A stretch of 64,000 bases of DNA from Pohlia nutans (lineage: Eukaryota > Streptophyta > Bryopsida > Bryales > Mniaceae). Both the position numbers and the translations under genes were made by a program. Position 1 is the first letter of the stretch. Each line of letters starts with the position of its first letter. Below are positions 60,293-64,000 of the stretch, piece after piece. Under the pieces are notes generated by a model. The model worked only from the letters and a program-made list of their open reading frames with translations, was not told the DNA's origin and did no database searches. The DNA is taken from the NCBI GenBank assembly GCA_022496805.1, contig CM040103.1, forward strand, positions 2,808,001 to 2,872,000, written 5' to 3'.

Positions 60293-62182
60293 TGATAATT
60301 AGTGTAGTGATGAAGTGAAAAGACGTGAAAGGCTAGGTCACTTCACATAATGATCTTCGAGTAGGTGTTTTCATGGTAGGGTGTCCAAAATGTGTAATAT
60401 GACATCGCATAACAAGAGAAATTTTGGCGGTAAACATTTTCTATTGGCCATTGAAATTGGTTTATTGGCAAAATGTTAACAACATTGAAATGATATTCTA
60501 GGATTGTATATATGCATATTCAAAAGTAGTATACAATATTATTTGAATCAAATGTAATACATTACATCCTGTGATGCTACACAATAAGTACGTTAATACG
60601 TTATTGATATGTTTCATTAAAAATGTATTAATGGCATTATTTTTCCTTAATTCTTCTTACATAAAGGTATCGTACTCAAAAAATAAATAAAAACTGTTTA
60701 GTGAACAAGGTATTTATTAGAAGTTTATGGCTACAATTCTTGTTCCTTTTCTATGATGGCCCTAATAATTGTTGGTTCTCCAAAACATTTTTGCGAGCTT
60801 GATTGGCTAATAGAAATGCAGTGTGCGGTGTGGTTGAAATATGCATTCTGCGTGGTTTGCCAACGGATATAAAGACATTAGTAGGAATATTTCCAAGAGT
60901 ATTCCAACAATATTTAAAAAGTTTCCATTTTACAATTAATTCTTTTTGGGTATTTTCCTTATTTATAATATTATGTCTTTAAATAAATTTCTTTACACTA
61001 CTGTAGCTTTCTAGCAGTTTGGTCAAAAACTAAATAATCAAAAGGGTGCCTAAATTTCTAAAAAAAGATATCTTATTTTGCCCTAAACGGATTAAAAGGC
61101 AAATTTTTTTAATATTATTATTTTATACGTTATTGCCCAATTTTAATTTATTATTTATAGTGTTGCCTAATTATTTTGGCACATTTATTAATTAATTACC
61201 AAGCAAAAAGTTCTCCAAGCTGCTAGGAAGCTAAGGTATTAAAAACATTTTTTGTTCACGACCTAAACACCTATAGTGCAAAAACACCCAAGACGCGACA
61301 TAATAGAACAATCATGGGAAGGCCATTCAAAGATGTGAAAGGCAAGGTTACATCATGGAAAACCCTACTCTAGAATTATCAACTGAGAGCATGCGGCTCG
61401 CCATCTTGCTTACATATCCTATAATTGTTGGAATAAATGGAACATGTAGTCACCAATACAAGTGGAACATACAGTCACCACTACAGTTCTTTGAAAACCA
61501 AGTCCGACCTAAGGTCATCACTATATTAAAAGAATCCAATAGTGCTTAGCTCAAATTATAACAACTATTCAAACCGTATTCTTTATTTTTGAAAGTGATA
61601 TTTTTGCAGGTGTTTCATTTTATTCATGAATAGAATGGAGAGGACATTTCATAAATTGTGAAACAATAGTTCAACTACATACAATGTTGACATCTAAACA
61701 CACTAACTTAGCAAGTGTCAAACAAAGTTCCTTAGATTTATTGAGGACACTTTTGAACTTAGATTTTTGAATGTTAGAAGCAAAATTGGATTTTTGTACA
61801 AGGTGTATAATCGTGCTTCCAAATTTGAACCCTTAAAAAACCAGACACCAATTTTCACAGTCTCGGGGAAGTCACTGTCAAAAATTTAAATAACTATGAA
61901 AGAATAAAATATAGGGTGTCTTTTATTCATTTGAGATTAAATTTATAAATTTATAGAAGTAATTTATATAGGGTGTTTTAAAACCAAGTTGAGAATATTC
62001 TAAGAATATTCTCATATATATATATGAAATTTACCCTAAATATACTATAAACAGTAGGATATTCCAATTATTTCACAACCCCATTAAATACTCTTTGTTT
62101 GCTCATATGTACTCAAAATTTTCACTAAGTGACTTCCCTGAGTTCACGGTTCATGAACTACTTCCATTTTCGCGGATCATGA

Positions 62183-62343
62183 ACTCTCACCCTCTGTGAA
62201 AAAACTAAAGTGGTTAAAAATAGCAATTCGTGACCTTATATTATCGAATGCAATAAAACAATAAAACTTGATTTTTGAGCAATTTAGAAAAACCACCCAA
62301 AATCTATTTTTAGCCAATTTAGTTATTGTGTGAAGGGTGAAAA
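62183..62343. mobile_element. Fold-back MITE, second copy
   Basis: ACTCTCACCCTCTGTGAAAA and the inverted right arm around GTGTGAAGGGTGAAAA match the SSNA1 intron 2 element, with diverged arms. Confidence 0.6.
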
Positions 62344-62726
62344 CTACGATACTTTTGTACAACAGGTGGATGTGTTCTTTTCGTCCGTCAGTTTGTAAAG
62401 TGTTGGGTTTCATTGTTTGGTGCAACTAAGCTTTGAAATTTGAGGCAGGAATGATATCAAAGTGATGTATCCTGTGAGTTGTGACCACTCATTCAAGCTG
62501 CAGAGGAGGAGTAACATGAAGTTCAATGAATTCAATCATGTACAGTACAACTGCGCAAACTTTGACATGAAGCAATATACAGTAGTAGATGCAGTACTAC
62601 ATGACAGGGTTAGGTCACAGTCAAAGTCGCTTATATATAGTCAAGGAACCAGTCAGTCAGTCAGTAGTTTCACTGAACCTGAATGCTTTGAGAAAATTCT
62701 GAAGAAAATAAAAGTAGCCCTGCTAA

Positions 62727-63220
62727 GGGGCGGTTTACACTATGGACCAAGAGCCACGACCAAGAAAATTAAATCATTTTCATGGTCATGGCTCTTGGTC
62801 AAGAGCCGTGACCATGAAAAATCAAAAATGCAATTTTAAACGACTTGGTCACTCTTTGTAGTGTAAAGTGGATTTAGACCGGGACAAGTTTAAGCTCATC
62901 ATTCTCTCTTTTATCCTCCCCTTTTTCCTCCTTTCTCTTTAAATAATTGAACACTAGCCAATCAATGATTTTTGAGCCCCATGGTCTCCTAGATTATAGT
63001 TGAGTCGAGGCATTTGCTTCGACTCAACTATAATCAAGGAGACCATGAAAACATTATCCATTTGGGAAATTTTAGCATTTTTGGGGACCTCAAAGTTAGT
63101 GGTCATTCTCCTTTTTTCAAGGTAGTGTAAAGCCAAATGGGACCAAGAGCTCTTTTTGGGCCAATCACAAATTTTAGAATTCCATGGTCATGGCTCTTGG
63201 TCCATAGTGTAAACCGCCCC
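62727..63220. mobile_element. Tourist-like (PIF/Harbinger) MITE with palindromic core
   Basis: The inverted ends GGGGCGGTTTACACTATGGA and TCCATAGTGTAAACCGCCCC are exact and are flanked by TAA on both sides, the PIF/Harbinger target. Internal repeats of GGACCAAGAGCCA and CATGGTCATGGCTCTTGGTC add further pairing. The core at about 62,981-63,049 is a near-perfect palindrome around CTTCGACTCAACTATAATC. Confidence 0.85.
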
Positions 63221-64000
63221 TAAGGTGGTTACCCCATTCCGAATAAGAAATACGAATATGAGACATTGATATTATTTAGATTTTTATTTTATTTTATTTT
63301 ATTTTATTTTTAGAGTTAGGCAAGAAGAAATAGATTCCAACACAAGTTGAAACATAATTTTTGGATGAAGAATGAATTAGTTATAAATTTTCAAAGTTGA
63401 AATACGACACATCCCATTCACGTCACATAGGATAGTTGTTTCTGTATAAAGAAGATTTATATTGCACACACTAAAGATGCTTAACCCCTAAACCTCACAA
63501 CGTCTAAAAACTAAACGACTAATAAATTCAAACCCTTCTAATGTTTTCATCAATGCTTGGATGAAAATCATTCAATTTTTTATAGATTCTTCACCAAGTT
63601 GTTCTCTTATCTAACGGTTGGATTTAGTCATACTTGATTACATTTTTTTTTAATTACAAATGTAGAAGTATGTCAAGTTGTTAACCAAGCCGAAATTGCA
63701 TTGACTGTAGTTCAAAAGTGGCCTTGTAAAAATGAGGTCATAGATTTAAGAAACACAACAATTTCAAAAAATCACCAGGTTTAAGAGTATCTGGTTTCAA
63801 ATTCATTCCAACAAATTTTACTCAAAAACTATTAAAATCTTGTTTGTAATCAAATTTTGAAAGAATTTTTAATTTTAACTTTCAAAATTTATAATTAGGA
63901 TTTGGTGATAGTATTAGTGAATCGAACCATACAGATGGAATCTAAATTCACAATCTAGAACTTTCATTCGTATATCAATTCCAAAATATTCTTCTAAATA
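63221..64000. other. Window end: AT-rich DNA and start of another TTAA element
   Basis: An (ATTTT)n tract lies at about 63,278-63,312. TTAA-CCCCTAAACCTCACAACG at 63,481 looks like the left end of a further TTAA-type element that runs off the window. Confidence 0.5.

Larger units (their letters stand above)
58616..62726. other. AT-rich gene-free region
   Basis: It holds a short (CA)n run near 59,412-59,430, the SINE fragment at 60,139-60,292, and repeats at 61,915-62,137 and 62,183-62,343 that relate to sequences in the SSNA1 introns. A 64-codon open frame at 61,355 has no recognisable motif. No gene is supported. Confidence 0.5.

Overview
This window reads as nuclear DNA of a land plant or close relative. 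It is AT-rich, and its six genes are split by GT..AG introns of about 0.1-3 kb and separated by long stretches packed with small DNA-transposon remnants. Two genes, an LC8-type dynein light chain and an SSNA1/NA14-type basal-body protein, belong to the cilium/centriole toolkit. Together they suggest a lineage with swimming sperm (bryophyte, lycophyte, fern or similar) rather than a flowering plant. That placement is inference; the species is not identifiable from the sequence.

Layout. A 12-exon gene for a conserved plant protein of unknown function lies at 3,888-10,192 (+). A 4-exon gene for ribosomal protein eL27 (RPL27) is at 12,414-15,592 (+). An intronless J-domain gene sits alone at 20,663-21,109 (-). 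The LC8 gene has three exons at 27,842-28,838 (+), and the SSNA1-like gene has three exons at 32,224-35,422 (+). Serine O-acetyltransferase has eleven exons at 42,141-38,155 (-), encodes about 500 residues and ends in the C-terminal isoleucine expected of a cysteine-synthase-complex partner. In each multi-exon model the exon phases agree and the summed coding length is a multiple of three.

The region from about 49.7 to 58.6 kb is different. It holds the decayed replication genes of a plasmid- or virus-like element: an AEP-type primase-polymerase read on the minus strand, an SF3 (D5/P4-type) helicase C-terminal region on the plus strand, and a family-A-like DNA polymerase on the plus strand. 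Stops, frameshifts and later transposon insertions break all of them. Inverted arms of about 540 bp flank the primase part, and their placement suggests that the interior has flipped, separating one former primase-helicase gene into two opposite halves. This is the most unusual content in the window.

The rest is mostly repeats. The dominant group is a set of MITE families whose ends read TTAA-CCCC(T)AA... and ...TTAGGGG-TTAA, with more than 20 copies. A filled site and an empty site in two copies of another repeat show that these insert at, and duplicate, TTAA, the target preference of piggyBac-type elements. Also present are Stowaway-like (TA), Tourist-like (TAA) and CACTA-like (3-bp) MITEs, a tRNA-derived SINE with a (TATC)n tail, tandem duplications and microsatellites. 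I saw no rRNA genes, convincing functional tRNA genes or CRISPR arrays.
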